Counted from the stretch's first letter, positions 39,900 through 48,820 are shown. The stretch is DNA of 64,000 bases from Paenibacillus sp. HB172176 (GCF_011947265.1 NZ_JAATHD010000004.1:402963-466962), one strand, 5' to 3'. Numbers and translations are program-made. The notes: a model not told the origin generated them from the sequence alone.

Positions 39900-40784
39900 A
39901 TGGATCATTGGATTAGAAAACCCATCTCCGAAATGATCTACACCACGATCGCCTATCTGGCGCTCATCGTCTCGGGAATGCTCTGCTTGTTCCCGTTCCT
40001 GAATGTGCTGTCCAAATCCTTGAGTCCCAATTGGGCAATCATATCCGGCAAGGTCGGGCTGCTGCCGGTCGATATGACATTCGAGAACGTGAGGTTCGTT
40101 GTGCAGGATCATCTGTTTCAGAATGCGTTCCTCATCTCCGTGTTCGTGACGGTCGCAGGCACGCTTGGAGCGGTCGTGCTGACCGCGGTATCCGCGTATC
40201 CGCTGTCGAAGAAAAATCTGCCAGGCATCAAGTTCGTGCTGCTGCTCTATATCTTCACCATGCTGTTCAACGGAGGAATGATTCCGAATTATCTGCTCAT
40301 CAAAAATTTGGGGCTAATGGACAATCTATCCTCCCTCATCCTGCCGGCGTTAATCAATGTATTCAATCTGCTTCTCATGAAAAATTATTACGAGAGCTTG
40401 CCCGAGAGCCTGGAGGAATCGGCGAAGCTTGACGGGGCGAGCAATCTGCTAATCGTGCTGCGGATCATTATCCCAATCTCGGCTCCCGTATTCGCGACCA
40501 TCAGCTTGTTCTATGCGGTAGCCTTCTGGAGCGATTGGTTCCATCCGATGCTGTACCTGAACGATCCGGCTTTAAAGCCGCTTCAGCTCTATCTTCGCGA
40601 CATCATCATTCAGGCATCCGATGAGAATTTGCTCAACGCCGACATCGATTCACTGCTGAATTTGTCCCCGGAGGGCATCCGGAACGCTACCATTATTGTG
40701 TCTACGATTCCGATTCTGCTGGTGTATCCGATGTTGCAGAAATATTTTATCAAAGGCATTCTTATTGGCTCTGTCAAAGGGTAA
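39900..40784 (+). CDS. lplC: LplC-type sugar ABC transporter permease
   Basis: 294 residues with six membrane segments. The EAA loop is EESAKLDGASNLLIVLRIIIP. The C-terminal QKYFIKGILIGSVKG is the conserved end of this subfamily. It contains the LplC-specific insert before the last segment (LQLYLRDIIIQASDEN). The ribosome site is GACGGGAGGC. It works with the LplB-type permease. Confidence 0.93.
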   Translation: MDHWIRKPISEMIYTTIAYLALIVSGMLCLFPFLNVLSKSLSPNWAIISGKVGLLPVDMTFENVRFVVQDHLFQNAFLISVFVTVAGTLGAVVLTAVSAYPLSKKNLPGIKFVLLLYIFTMLFNGGMIPNYLLIKNLGLMDNLSSLILPALINVFNLLLMKNYYESLPESLEESAKLDGASNLLIVLRIIIPISAPVFATISLFYAVAFWSDWFHPMLYLNDPALKPLQLYLRDIIIQASDENLLNADIDSLLNLSPEGIRNATIIVSTIPILLVYPMLQKYFIKGILIGSVKG

Positions 40785-40884
40785 CGGCAAGCGAGCAGAG
40801 CAAAGCCTCAGGTGCGGGATATTCCCTGGCGTTGCTACAATGTGCGGGGTTTGTTCATAATAAAAATAACGGAGGGGTTGTACC

Positions 40885-42429
40885 ATGAAAAGAAGGAATT
40901 GGATTTCGGCGGTACTTGTGCTTATGCTGGCGATGGCAGTCATGGCGGCAGGCTGCTCGAACGGCAATGATTCGAACACGAATTCCGGCGGAAAAAACGG
41001 CAATGCGACTGGCGCGACGTCGAATGCGTCTGGCGGCAAGCAGGAGGAGAAGCCGACCTTGAAGCTGCTTCGCGTCTATATGGCGGTCGATTATAACACG
41101 TATCCCGTAAATACGTTTCTGGAAGAGAAGACGGACTACAAGCTTCAGAACGACATGCTGCCGCAAGAGAAGCCCAGCGACAAGCTTAATTTGATCATGG
41201 CGTCCGGTTCGGATTATGATCTTGTCGACGCTCAGAACAAACAGGATTTCTTCAATCTTGCCCAGAATGGCGCCTTAACGGATTTGACGCCTCTAATCGA
41301 CGAATACGGACCGAATATTAAAGAAGCGATCTCTCAGGAAAGTCTGGACGGAGCAAGCCTGGACGGGAAAATCTACGGCATCCCTACCCTGAATGTCAGC
41401 TACGTGAGAAGCGGCTTGCTGATTCGCACCGACTGGCTCGAGAAGGTCGGCAAGAAGATGCCGACGACATTGGACGAATTCGTCGATGTGTTGAAGGCGT
41501 TTAAGGATCAGGATCCGGGCGGCAACGGGAAAAACAATATTGCGCTGACGATGGACAGCACGGGTCTTCTTGATAATGTGATGGGCGCTTTCGGCATCTA
41601 CGGCCATTGGAACGATATGGGCGACAGCGTTCTGAGCATCGCCAATCATCCCCAATTGAAGGCGTATGCGACGTTCATGCGCAAGCTGTATGACGAAGGC
41701 TTGCTTGACAATGAGTTCGCGACCAATAAGAGCGCGACATCCGCCGAGAAGTTCACGAGCGGGCGCGCCGGGGTCATTCTGGCAGGCTGGTCCTCGATTC
41801 CCGGCTTTGACGAAGCGTTGAAGAAGAACGCGCCTAATGCGACTTACGAATTTATTCCGCCGATGCAAGGGCCGGACGGGCAAAGCGGACTAACGAAAAT
41901 CGGCGGTTTTAACAAAATTACGTTCATACCGAAATCCTCCAAGCATGCCGAGGATGCGATCAAGCTGGTTAACGCGATGCTCGAAAAGGATACCTTCAAG
42001 GAATTGTTCATTGGAGAGGAAGGCGTCACGTACAAGGTAGAGGACGGCAATTATATGCCGATTGCGCCTGCATTCTTCGATGAAAGAGGCAATGCCAACA
42101 GCTTCGTAATCGGGATGGATGAGGCCAATTTCGTGACCTACTGGCAGGCGCGATTGCAGAAAAGCAAGCCGATGTTCGACAACTATCTCATTATCAATAA
42201 TATTCCGGAGGAGCAGATTCATCAGGATCCGCTTTCCTTCTCGCCTTATTTGCCCCAATATTCCAACGACAGCGCCAATCTTGCCAGCGCCGTAACCGAG
42301 AATCTGATCAAGATGATTGTAGACGGCGTAACGGATGACGCGATTGCGGACTTGCAGAAAGCATGGAAGGCGGCGGGCGGAGAAGCGGTATCGAAGGAAA
42401 TCAACGACTGGTTCTCGAGCAAATCGTAA
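40885..42429 (+). CDS. lplA: LplA-type oligosaccharide-binding lipoprotein
   Basis: 514 residues. Lipobox MAAGC with Cys24, a Ser/Asn/Gly linker to about residue 55, then a large solute-binding domain (NTFLEEKTDYKLQNDMLPQ, then the TLDEFVDVLKAFKDQDPGGNG signature around 195-215). It captures an oligosaccharide for the permeases at 38967 and 39900. The ribosome site is ACGGAGGGG. A strong terminator follows. No ATPase gene is present. Confidence 0.93.
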   Translation: MKRRNWISAVLVLMLAMAVMAAGCSNGNDSNTNSGGKNGNATGATSNASGGKQEEKPTLKLLRVYMAVDYNTYPVNTFLEEKTDYKLQNDMLPQEKPSDKLNLIMASGSDYDLVDAQNKQDFFNLAQNGALTDLTPLIDEYGPNIKEAISQESLDGASLDGKIYGIPTLNVSYVRSGLLIRTDWLEKVGKKMPTTLDEFVDVLKAFKDQDPGGNGKNNIALTMDSTGLLDNVMGAFGIYGHWNDMGDSVLSIANHPQLKAYATFMRKLYDEGLLDNEFATNKSATSAEKFTSGRAGVILAGWSSIPGFDEALKKNAPNATYEFIPPMQGPDGQSGLTKIGGFNKITFIPKSSKHAEDAIKLVNAMLEKDTFKELFIGEEGVTYKVEDGNYMPIAPAFFDERGNANSFVIGMDEANFVTYWQARLQKSKPMFDNYLIINNIPEEQIHQDPLSFSPYLPQYSNDSANLASAVTENLIKMIVDGVTDDAIADLQKAWKAAGGEAVSKEINDWFSSKS

Positions 42430-42461
42430 AAGCGTTTATCCGTTGATTGCAAGCCTGTAAT

Positions 42462-42509
42462 AGCTCTTGAAAATCATGCCCGCGCGGCTGATTTTCAAGA
42501 GCTTTTTTG
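42462..42509 (+). terminator. Terminator after LplA-type gene
   Basis: AGCTCTTGAAAATCA and TGATTTTCAAGAGCT are perfect 15-base arms, followed by six T residues. Confidence 0.92.
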
Positions 42510-42644
42510 CTGCTGGCTCCTCCTTAAGACGTAGATCAGCACATTCCAATGAACGAGGGATACGCTCGACCGCGGTGCGTTACGTGACATGCTCTTCTTC
42601 TTGTAGAGTTGAGGTAATAAACAAGAGAAGGAATGGTGATTGGG

Positions 42645-43505
42645 ATGAGGTTGCCGGACTGGGTGAAGAGTGAGCGCTCCTTGGTATATACGGGGCTGCT
42701 GGGATTGGCGCTTTCCGTCATTTGTTTGGTTATGGCAGTGGTTGGCGGGGGAGAAGTGGAGCCCCACGGCGATTTGTGGAAGGCGGTTTCGTTTGACGCG
42801 GCGCTTGGGGTGTTCTTGATATCTACGGCGGCCATCCTGCCGGCGGCAGGCATGAAGAAAGGGAGCAGCGCTTTCTTTCGATGGTCGTACATTGCGCTTG
42901 GACTTTATTGTTATTTTGCGGAAACGGTGCAGAATATGAGGGGCGTCGATCCGCGGTTTACGGAAAGCGCGCTGGCGTTCGATCAGGCTGTAGCCAATAT
43001 TTTCACAACGGTGGCGATGCTGCTGATCGTATTCTATCTCTTCTTCATGGTCCAGTTCTATCGGAGGAAGGTGTTCAAGAGCAACCCCGAGCTTGTTCTT
43101 GGCATTCGGTATGCAATTGCGGCGGTCATGGTGTCCTTCGCCGTCGGCATAAGCATCTCCGTCAATGGCGGAAGATATATTGGCGGGGAGGGCAATCTGA
43201 TCTGGCTGCACGGCATGGGGTTTCACGCGTTGCAGGCGTTGCCGATTATTGCCTGGCTGACAACGAGAGGAGGAGGGGCCTTGCGAGAACGGAAGCGGAT
43301 CATACATTTCTCGGGCGCGGCATTCCTTTGCGGCTTGCTTATTATGGGCTGGCAGACGTTCGAGGGACGTCCTCTGCTGGAATGGTCGGGCTACTCGGCT
43401 GCGACCGCGGCCTTCTTCCTGCTCGTGGCCGCGTCGGCAGTGAAAGCGTGGATGGGCAGGGGAGCCCGCAAGGCGGGACATCCCGTCAGCCTATCCTCCG
43501 AATAA
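42645..43505 (+). CDS. Multi-pass membrane protein of unknown function
   Basis: About 286 residues with roughly eight hydrophobic segments (for example VYTGLLGLALSVICLVMAVVG near the start). I do not recognise the family with certainty, and no catalytic motif is obvious. The start is uncertain: ATG 42633 lies too close to AAGGA, while ATG 42645 has a somewhat long 12-base gap. It ends convergently with mntH, whose coding sequence overlaps its last 15 bases. A tolerant guess is a sensor- or transport-associated integral membrane protein. Confidence 0.7.
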   Translation: MRLPDWVKSERSLVYTGLLGLALSVICLVMAVVGGGEVEPHGDLWKAVSFDAALGVFLISTAAILPAAGMKKGSSAFFRWSYIALGLYCYFAETVQNMRGVDPRFTESALAFDQAVANIFTTVAMLLIVFYLFFMVQFYRRKVFKSNPELVLGIRYAIAAVMVSFAVGISISVNGGRYIGGEGNLIWLHGMGFHALQALPIIAWLTTRGGGALRERKRIIHFSGAAFLCGLLIMGWQTFEGRPLLEWSGYSAATAAFFLLVAASAVKAWMGRGARKAGHPVSLSSE

Positions 43506-44753
43506 AGTCTGGTATAGCAGAAAAATATTGAGGGCGATAATGATGATCGCAACGATCCATGCCAGGATTGTTGTGATCTTTTTGTTAACCAGCGATTTCA
43601 TCAGCTTCTTGTCGCCCGTGAACAGAATGAGCGGAATAAGCGCAAAAGCAATGCCGAACGACAGGATCACTTGGCTGGCTACGAGCGCTTTGGTCGGGTT
43701 GATGCCGCACAGAATGATGATCAAAGGCGGCAGCATGGTGATGAATCTTCTCAAATAAATCGGGATGGATCTGCGGATGAAGCCTTGCATAATAACGTCG
43801 CCTGACATCGTTCCTACGGATGAACTGGACAGTCCGGCCGTCAGCAGTCCGATGCCGAATAGAATGGCAGTGAGCGGGCCGAGCAGGTCATGGAATTGAT
43901 GGAAAGCAACCTCCAAATCCTCGACAAAGGATCCGGCTTGATGGAACAAAGCCGCCGACACGATCACCATGCTTGCGTTAATCCCGCCCGCGACGACCAT
44001 GGCAATGACGACATCCACCAATTCAAAGCGGAAAATCTTCCTGCGTTCTTGCTCCGTCGCGCCGACGATTCTCTTCTGCGTCAGAGCGGAGTGCAGGTAG
44101 ATGGCATGCGGCATGACGGTTGCGCCAAGCATGCCTGCGGACAACAGAATGCTGTCTACGCCGTCGAATCTGGGCGTCAGCAGCCCTTCGAGCAAGGGAG
44201 CCGCTTCTGGCCGCGCGAAAAATACTTGAATGCCGAACGCGATGACGACAATGAAGACCATGCCCGTAATGATGGCTTCCAAGGGACGGACCCCTCTGCG
44301 CTGAAGCTCGAGAATGGCGAACGAACCGACCGCCGCGATGAGGGCGGCGGCAATCATTGGAATATCGAACAGCAGATAGAGCCCCAGCGCCGCGCCGATA
44401 AACTCCGCGAGATCCGTAGCCATGACGACTAACTCGGCTTGCATCCATAATAGGAAAGAGGTCTTCTTCGAGAAGCGGTCCCGGCAAATTTCGGGAAGAT
44501 TCCTTCCCGTAGCGATTCCGAGCTTGGCCGACATGGTCTGGATCAAGACGGCCATTAAATTGGAAGCGAGCACGACCCATAACAAGGTGTAGCCGTATTT
44601 GGAGCCCGCCGCTATATTCGTGGCGTAATTGCCGGGATCGATATAGGCAACCGCCGCTATGAATGCCGGTCCCAGAAACGGGAAAAATCGCTTGAAGCCC
44701 TTGGACTGGCCGGATAAGGACAGATTGGCATTGTTTTGCAGGGATTGGCTCAT
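43491..44753 (-). CDS. mntH: NRAMP-family Mn(II)/H+ symporter MntH
   Basis: About 420 residues from the ATG at 44753, which has CGGAGG upstream; the longer in-frame start has none. Eleven membrane segments. The metal site is present as DPGN in segment 1 (VAYIDPGNYATNIAAG) and MPH in segment 6 (GATVMPHAIYLHS). The transport loop GTMSGDVIMQGF is conserved. It imports manganese driven by protons. The promoter and a candidate MntR box lie just upstream. The last codons overlap the end of the convergent membrane-protein gene. Confidence 0.95.
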   Translation of the reverse strand: MSQSLQNNANLSLSGQSKGFKRFFPFLGPAFIAAVAYIDPGNYATNIAAGSKYGYTLLWVVLASNLMAVLIQTMSAKLGIATGRNLPEICRDRFSKKTSFLLWMQAELVVMATDLAEFIGAALGLYLLFDIPMIAAALIAAVGSFAILELQRRGVRPLEAIITGMVFIVVIAFGIQVFFARPEAAPLLEGLLTPRFDGVDSILLSAGMLGATVMPHAIYLHSALTQKRIVGATEQERRKIFRFELVDVVIAMVVAGGINASMVIVSAALFHQAGSFVEDLEVAFHQFHDLLGPLTAILFGIGLLTAGLSSSSVGTMSGDVIMQGFIRRSIPIYLRRFITMLPPLIIILCGINPTKALVASQVILSFGIAFALIPLILFTGDKKLMKSLVNKKITTILAWIVAIIIIALNIFLLYQTLFGG

Positions 44754-44806
44754 ATTAAAACCTCCGTCCTGGTATGACAAGTGAATGAGTTTGCGCGTAG
44801 GACAAA

Positions 44807-44826
44807 AAGTTTCCTATAAGCAACTT
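44807..44826. promoter_or_regulatory. Candidate MntR operator of mntH
   Basis: The sequence AAGTTTCCTATAAGCAACTT resembles, by eye, the MntR boxes known from Bacillus (GTTTCC...GCAA type with A/T centre). It lies just downstream of the -10, where repressor binding would block transcription. Confidence 0.5.
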
Positions 44827-44836
44827 GTATACGAAT

Positions 44837-44866
44837 AGTATAGTTGCGAGTTTGGAACGATGTCAA
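44837..44866 (-). promoter_or_regulatory. Promoter of mntH
   Basis: On the minus strand, TTGACA (44866-44861), an 18-base spacer and TATACT (44842-44837). Confidence 0.75.
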
Positions 44867-45009
44867 TTGTATTATTATTGGCTCGAAGCTGCCTGTTTAA
44901 CAATTTGAGCTCAGGCGAGCGGGAGAGACGGCGTGGAAGATCGCGGCAGCTTGAAGCGCTGCGCGTCAGGCTGCAGGCTTTGAGCCCGCGAAGAGTTATG
45001 CGAAGTGCT

Positions 45010-45139
45010 GCAAGTCTGAAAAACAGACTTGGAGTACGGTGAACAGTCGCGCGCTACGATGCAAGTCAGAAAAACAGACTTGGAACACGGTGAACAGTTG
45101 CGCGTCGCGCTGCAAGTCAGAAAAACAGACTTGGAAATT
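45010..45139. repeat. 51-bp direct repeat with hairpins (family F5)
   Basis: Copies start at 45010, 45061 and 45112, exactly 51 bp apart; the third is partial. Each contains the hairpin AAGTCTG-AAAAA-CAGACTT or the same with one changed base. Open frames through it on both strands come only from the 17-codon period and have no ribosome site. Confidence 0.8.
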
Positions 45140-45206
45140 GGAGAGAATATTCGCTCGCCGCGCTTTGCCAGGGTGTCGAGTAACTATAAATAACGGCGAG
45201 CCATTT

Positions 45207-45393
45207 GATAAGGACATTCTTGACCGTTACGCGACGCTTTCACTCATTATCCAAATGTAAAGGTCGTCGATGACCGTTAGAGACAGAAATGATAGATGAA
45301 ACCCTCATTTACCTTCTCTTACGGTCATTCGTGACCTTTAAAAACCAGAAATGAATTAAATTTGATTCTTACGGTCAAATGTGACCGTAAGGC
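45207..45393. repeat. Four-motif palindromic array, family F3
   Basis: The motif is the dyad TTACGGTCA-NNNN-TGACCGTAA. TGACCGTTA occurs at 45221 and 45271 (50 bp apart). TTACGGTCA occurs at 45319 and 45369 (50 bp apart). Motif centres are near 45219, 45269, 45329 and 45379. The geometry equals that of family F1 although the sequence is unrelated. Confidence 0.8.
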
Positions 45394-45481
45394 TACACAC
45401 GTTAGGCTACAAGTAAGGCTACACACGTTAGGCTAAACGCGTCAGACTAAACGCGTCAGACTACAACGTTAGACTAACGCC
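45390..45481 (+). repeat. Short tandem repeat, 12-14 bp unit
   Basis: Seven imperfect units of AGGCTACACACGTT type follow each other directly. Units 4-7 drift to AGACTAAACGCGTC. It directly follows the F3 array. Confidence 0.75.
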
Positions 45482-45695
45482 ATGGACAAATGGCGAGGCT
45501 CTCACGAATCGACAAAAAATCGATGGCCATATACGTGTTACGAGTCCGTTAAGTTTCGGTAATGAGCGAGAAACGATTCTAAAGGTCACCGGCTTTACCG
45601 GCATCCGCCAGATTTCCTCTCGTGAGTCTATCCGCTTTCTAACGATACAACATTAAATTCACAAGCATTTTTCGACGCATGTAAAAAATATTTAA

Positions 45696-45733
45696 AATAT
45701 TCCTTTACGGGAATATTCCTGATGTGTTATATT
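45696..45733 (+). promoter_or_regulatory. Candidate operator and promoter of arsR-type gene
   Basis: AATATTCC-TTTACG-GGAATATT (45696-45717) is a perfect eight-base inverted repeat, and TATATT at 45728-45733 is a likely -10. The repeat covers the -35 region, which suits autorepression by the ArsR-type protein. Confidence 0.55.
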
Positions 45734-45809
45734 GTTTTCAGACAGGAAATCCGATTGCCATACACCAACATAATCGGCTTCAATTACATCAAAAGAACGG
45801 ATGGTGATT

Positions 45810-46139
45810 ATGAATGTTGAAGTGTTGAGCGCTCTGGCAGAGCCGAATCGCATGCAGATTGTGGAGCTGCTGCGGACAGGACCCCAAACGGTAGGAGGAA
45901 TTGCGAACGAGCTGCAAATCCGTCAGCCGCAGGCATCCAAGCATTTGCGGGTTCTGAGCGAGGCTGGCATCGTAGAGGCGGAAGCGGACGCGAATCGGAG
46001 GATTTACAGGCTGCAGAAGGCTCCGTTTCAGGAATTGGATGAGTGGCTCAGTCGTTATCGTCAGATGTGGGAGGAGAAGTTCGACCGGTTGGATGATTAT
46101 TTGCAAGAGCTGCAAGGCAAGGGAAGGCCAAAACATTAA
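45810..46139 (+). CDS. ArsR-family winged-helix repressor
   Basis: 109 residues. The winged helix is LSALAEPNRMQIVELLRTGPQTVGGIANELQIRQPQASKHLRVLSEAGIVEAE, written here in outline as the usual ArsR core (residues about 5-60). No cysteine pair for metal binding is present, so it is of the non-metal subgroup that is coupled with SRPBCC proteins. The ATG at 45810 has GGATGGTG before it; an ATG at 45801 overlaps that site. The SRPBCC gene begins 22 bp downstream and is the likely target along with its own gene. Confidence 0.88.
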   Translation: MNVEVLSALAEPNRMQIVELLRTGPQTVGGIANELQIRQPQASKHLRVLSEAGIVEAEADANRRIYRLQKAPFQELDEWLSRYRQMWEEKFDRLDDYLQELQGKGRPKH

Positions 46140-46161
46140 TTCATTCGAGGAGGAAGTTGAA

Positions 46162-47097
46162 ATGTCAAATCAAACGGTAACGACTGTAGAAGAAAAGGTG
46201 CTAGTGTTTGAGCGTAACTTCAAAGCGCCGCGTGAGCTCGTGTTCGAGGCTTTCTCCAAGGCGGAGCATCTGAAGCATTGGTGGGGGCCGAAGGGGTGGA
46301 CGCTTCCAGTCTGTCACATCGACTTCCGCGTCGGCGGAGTATGGCATTATTGCATGAAGTGCGAAGACAGGAATCAAGGTGATTTTTACGGAATGGAGTC
46401 ATGGGGCAAGGCCATCTATGATGAGATCGAGATGCCGGAGAAGATTGCTTATACGGACTATTTCTCCGATGCGGAAGGGAATTTGGCGGATAATATGCCT
46501 TCGACGCTGTGCACCCTCACTTTCATCGAGGTCGAGGACGGAACCAAGATTATCAATAGAGCGGAATATGCGACAGCCGAAGGACTCAAGCAAGTTCTCG
46601 AGATGGGTATGGTGGAGGGTTTCACGCAAACCTGGAACCGTCTGGAAGAACACTTGGAAGCTGTACAGAAGTCGTCTGGCAGTCCAGAGCGCGTAACGGT
46701 GGAAGCGATTGTTCATGCGCCGGTCGATCAAGTGTGGAGCTGCTGGACGGAGCCGGAGCATATTAAGAAGTGGAATGCGGCTTCTGACGATTGGCATACG
46801 ACTCGCGCAGAGAATGATCTGAGTACCGGTGGGAAATTCATGTCCAGAATGGAAGCGAAGGACGGCAGCTTTGGATTTGACTTTGGCGGTGTTTATGATG
46901 AAGTGAGGCTTAACGAATATATTGCCTACACGATGGATGATGGCAGGAAAGTGGAGATTGTTTTCGAAGCTCAGGAAGGCGGAATCAAGGTCATCGAGAC
47001 GTTTGACGCCGAAACGACGAATTCGATCGAGATGCAGAGGGGCGGTTGGAACGCGATACTTGGCTCCTTCAAGACCTATGCTGAAGGTTTGAAATAA
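46162..47097 (+). CDS. Double SRPBCC (AHSA1-type START-like) protein
   Basis: 311 residues from the ATG at 46162 (CGAGGAGGAAG upstream). Two complete SRPBCC hydrophobic-pocket domains are fused. Domain 1 (about 12-160) has RNFKAPRELVFEAFSKAEHL and HWWGPKGWT. Domain 2 (about 172-311) has IVHAPVDQVWSCWTEPEHI and a GGWNAILGSFK end helix. Such domains bind hydrophobic ligands or act as Hsp90-activator-like folds; in bacteria they often sit beside an ArsR regulator, as here. Single-domain proteins are the usual form, so the fusion is a little uncommon. The ligand is unknown. Confidence 0.88.
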   Translation: MSNQTVTTVEEKVLVFERNFKAPRELVFEAFSKAEHLKHWWGPKGWTLPVCHIDFRVGGVWHYCMKCEDRNQGDFYGMESWGKAIYDEIEMPEKIAYTDYFSDAEGNLADNMPSTLCTLTFIEVEDGTKIINRAEYATAEGLKQVLEMGMVEGFTQTWNRLEEHLEAVQKSSGSPERVTVEAIVHAPVDQVWSCWTEPEHIKKWNAASDDWHTTRAENDLSTGGKFMSRMEAKDGSFGFDFGGVYDEVRLNEYIAYTMDDGRKVEIVFEAQEGGIKVIETFDAETTNSIEMQRGGWNAILGSFKTYAEGLK

Positions 47098-47111
47098 AGT
47101 TGGTTGTGTGA

Positions 47112-47147
47112 AAGAAGGGGGGATGGCCGCGGCCATCCCTTCTTCTT
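47112..47147. terminator. Bidirectional terminator
   Basis: A near-perfect palindrome: AAGAAGGGGGGATGGC followed by its complement GCCATCCCTTCTTCTT around CGCG. It ends the SRPBCC gene and lies between convergent genes. Confidence 0.8.
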
Positions 47148-47159
47148 GTTGCAGCTGGG

Positions 47160-47385
47160 GTCTGATAATCAGATTTGGAGTGCGGAAATCGAACTCGTGG
47201 GACGCTGCAAACGTTGAAAGTAACTCTGCAGAGGCGGGAATGAGGAAGATGAGCGCTGTAAGTGTAGAAAGTAACTCTGCAGTGGCGGAAATGAGCATAA
47301 CAAACGCTGCAAACATAAAAAGTAACTCTGTCCGGTCTGGACAGTCAGAACGAGGGAGATGAGCGCTGTAAGTGTAAACGTACAT
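47160..47385. repeat. 51-bp-period intergenic repeat (family F5)
   Basis: Units starting GCTGCAA or GCTGTAA occur at 47204, 47255 and 47306 (51 bp each) and 47365. Each is followed by AAAGTAACTCTG or a close variant. A GTCTG-ATAAT-CAGAT hairpin with TTGGAGTGCGG at 47161-47184 matches the copy at 45010. No gene in this 360-bp gap. Confidence 0.75.
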
Positions 47386-47457
47386 TACTCGTCCGCGGGC
47401 CTACGAGCCGCCGCTGCAAATCTGCGCCTGCAACACAAGCTTGCCCGCGATGGGACG

Positions 47458-48405
47458 CTAAGCCTCGTACCGCGCCGCGAGCTCCGACAGCGTCCGTCGG
47501 ATTAGTTCTACCAGCTCCGGCGGCTCCACGACCCGCGCGTCTTCCCCCAATCCGAGGAAGAACTTGGCGAAGAAGGGGAGCTCGCTGCGCGGAACCAGCT
47601 GATCCAGCCGCCCTGATCCATCTTCACCGAGCTCAAGCCGCGGCGCAGGCCAAACCTCGGCCTCGCAGCGCTGCGCTCCCTCGCTCGTCAGCTCCACGAC
47701 CATACGCATCTCGGGCCTCTCCGCGCGAATAAAGTCTTGCCAATTGCCGAGGTGAATATGACCGTGCTCCAGCGGCACCACAGCAGGATCATCCTCCACC
47801 TCCATCATCCGATCGCAGCGGAACAGGCGGAAGTCCTCGCGGAGGAAACAATACGCGGGACAATACCAGAAGCCGTTGCTGGCATAGATGCCGACAGGCT
47901 GAATCGAACGAGAAGATTTGCTGCCCCGCGAGCCGTAATCAATTCTCAAAACCTTCTGCTGGATAGCCGCCTCCAGCAATACCGCAAGATGAGCGTGCTG
48001 CAGTTGCCTCGTCGGCGTGAAGAAATCGACGCGGTTCTTCATCTGATCAATCCGATCCCGCACGTCCCCCGGCATATAATAGTAGAATTTGTTCAGCGCC
48101 TTCGAAGCCTCCGTCTCGAAAGGGAGGAACAAATAGTGGCGAAGCGCATGGCTGGCGAAGAACATCGCAACCGCTTCGTCCTCCCCGAAGGCGATTGGAG
48201 GAAGAATTCGCTCCTTCAGCACCTGATAGCCGCCATGCGGCCCCACCTCCGAATAAAGCGGAACGCCAAGCTCGCTCAGCTCCTGCAAATCCCGCAGTAT
48301 CGTACGGGACGATACCTGAAATTGGTCGGCGAGCTCCCTTACCGTAAATTTGCGCATGCGGTTGACGGTCATCATGAGCTCCATCAAACGTTTTGATTTG
48401 GACAT
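47458..48405 (-). CDS. WYL-domain transcriptional regulator (YafY/DeoR type)
   Basis: 315 residues. The N-terminal winged helix (KFTVRELADQFQVSSRTILRDLQELSELGVPL, about 18-50) is followed by a WYL domain (about 140-215; here the WYL triplet appears as FWYCPAYCFLREDFRLFRCDRM) and a C-terminal WCX extension (about 230-315). WYL proteins sense small molecules or nucleic acids and control diverse genes. The target is unknown. It faces the SRPBCC gene tail to tail across the F5 repeat. Confidence 0.9.
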   Translation of the reverse strand: MSKSKRLMELMMTVNRMRKFTVRELADQFQVSSRTILRDLQELSELGVPLYSEVGPHGGYQVLKERILPPIAFGEDEAVAMFFASHALRHYLFLPFETEASKALNKFYYYMPGDVRDRIDQMKNRVDFFTPTRQLQHAHLAVLLEAAIQQKVLRIDYGSRGSKSSRSIQPVGIYASNGFWYCPAYCFLREDFRLFRCDRMMEVEDDPAVVPLEHGHIHLGNWQDFIRAERPEMRMVVELTSEGAQRCEAEVWPAPRLELGEDGSGRLDQLVPRSELPFFAKFFLGLGEDARVVEPPELVELIRRTLSELAARYEA

Positions 48406-48570
48406 CGTACAGCTCCTTAACGGGCATGAAAATGCGGCGCCCCTATTTGCTACTCCAGAATTTATAAATGTTTTAGGCGAGACTGTCTTCCATCTCGTTC
48501 TTGTATCGCGTATCGCGAATCAGGACAAGATTATTGAAGTAAAATGGCAGGGCTATCACAGTACTACTGT

Positions 48571-48820
48571 TGCGGACCGTAGATACGCTATTTCCTCAGA
48601 ATTAGCTGTTTTTGTGATTTCGCGGACAGAGAGTACGTTATTTTCGAAAAAACTGCGTTTTATTTTGATTTTTGAGGAAATAAGGACTTCTGTGTCCGCC
48701 AAATTGCACCAACCCCGTATTTTCCGCGAATAAGGTCTCCAGTGTCCGCCAGAGTGAACAAACTCCGTAGTGAACAAGCTCTGTATTTATCATCTAATAA
48801 CGTCTCCTGTGTCCACCTGA
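48571..48820. repeat. Four-motif palindromic array, family F2
   Basis: GCGGAC-type copies begin at 48572 and 48622 (50 bp apart). Opposite-orientation copies ending GTCCGC lie at about 48699 and 48749 (50 bp apart). A fifth weaker copy ends at about 48816. The inner part (ACGTTATTT) resembles the end of the F1 motif. No gene is present in the 824-bp gap 48406-49229. Confidence 0.75.

Noticed and set aside
45039..45260. Small proteins read through the F5 repeat on either strand
   Set aside because: The frames result from the 51-bp (17-codon) period. They lack ribosome sites and do not stay in a consistent frame between loci.
45010..48820. CRISPR arrays suggested by repeats with about 50-bp spacing
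   Set aside because: The copies are degenerate, occur in both orientations, have only two to four units and have no cas genes nearby. The spacing and symmetry fit the four-dyad or 51-bp families instead.
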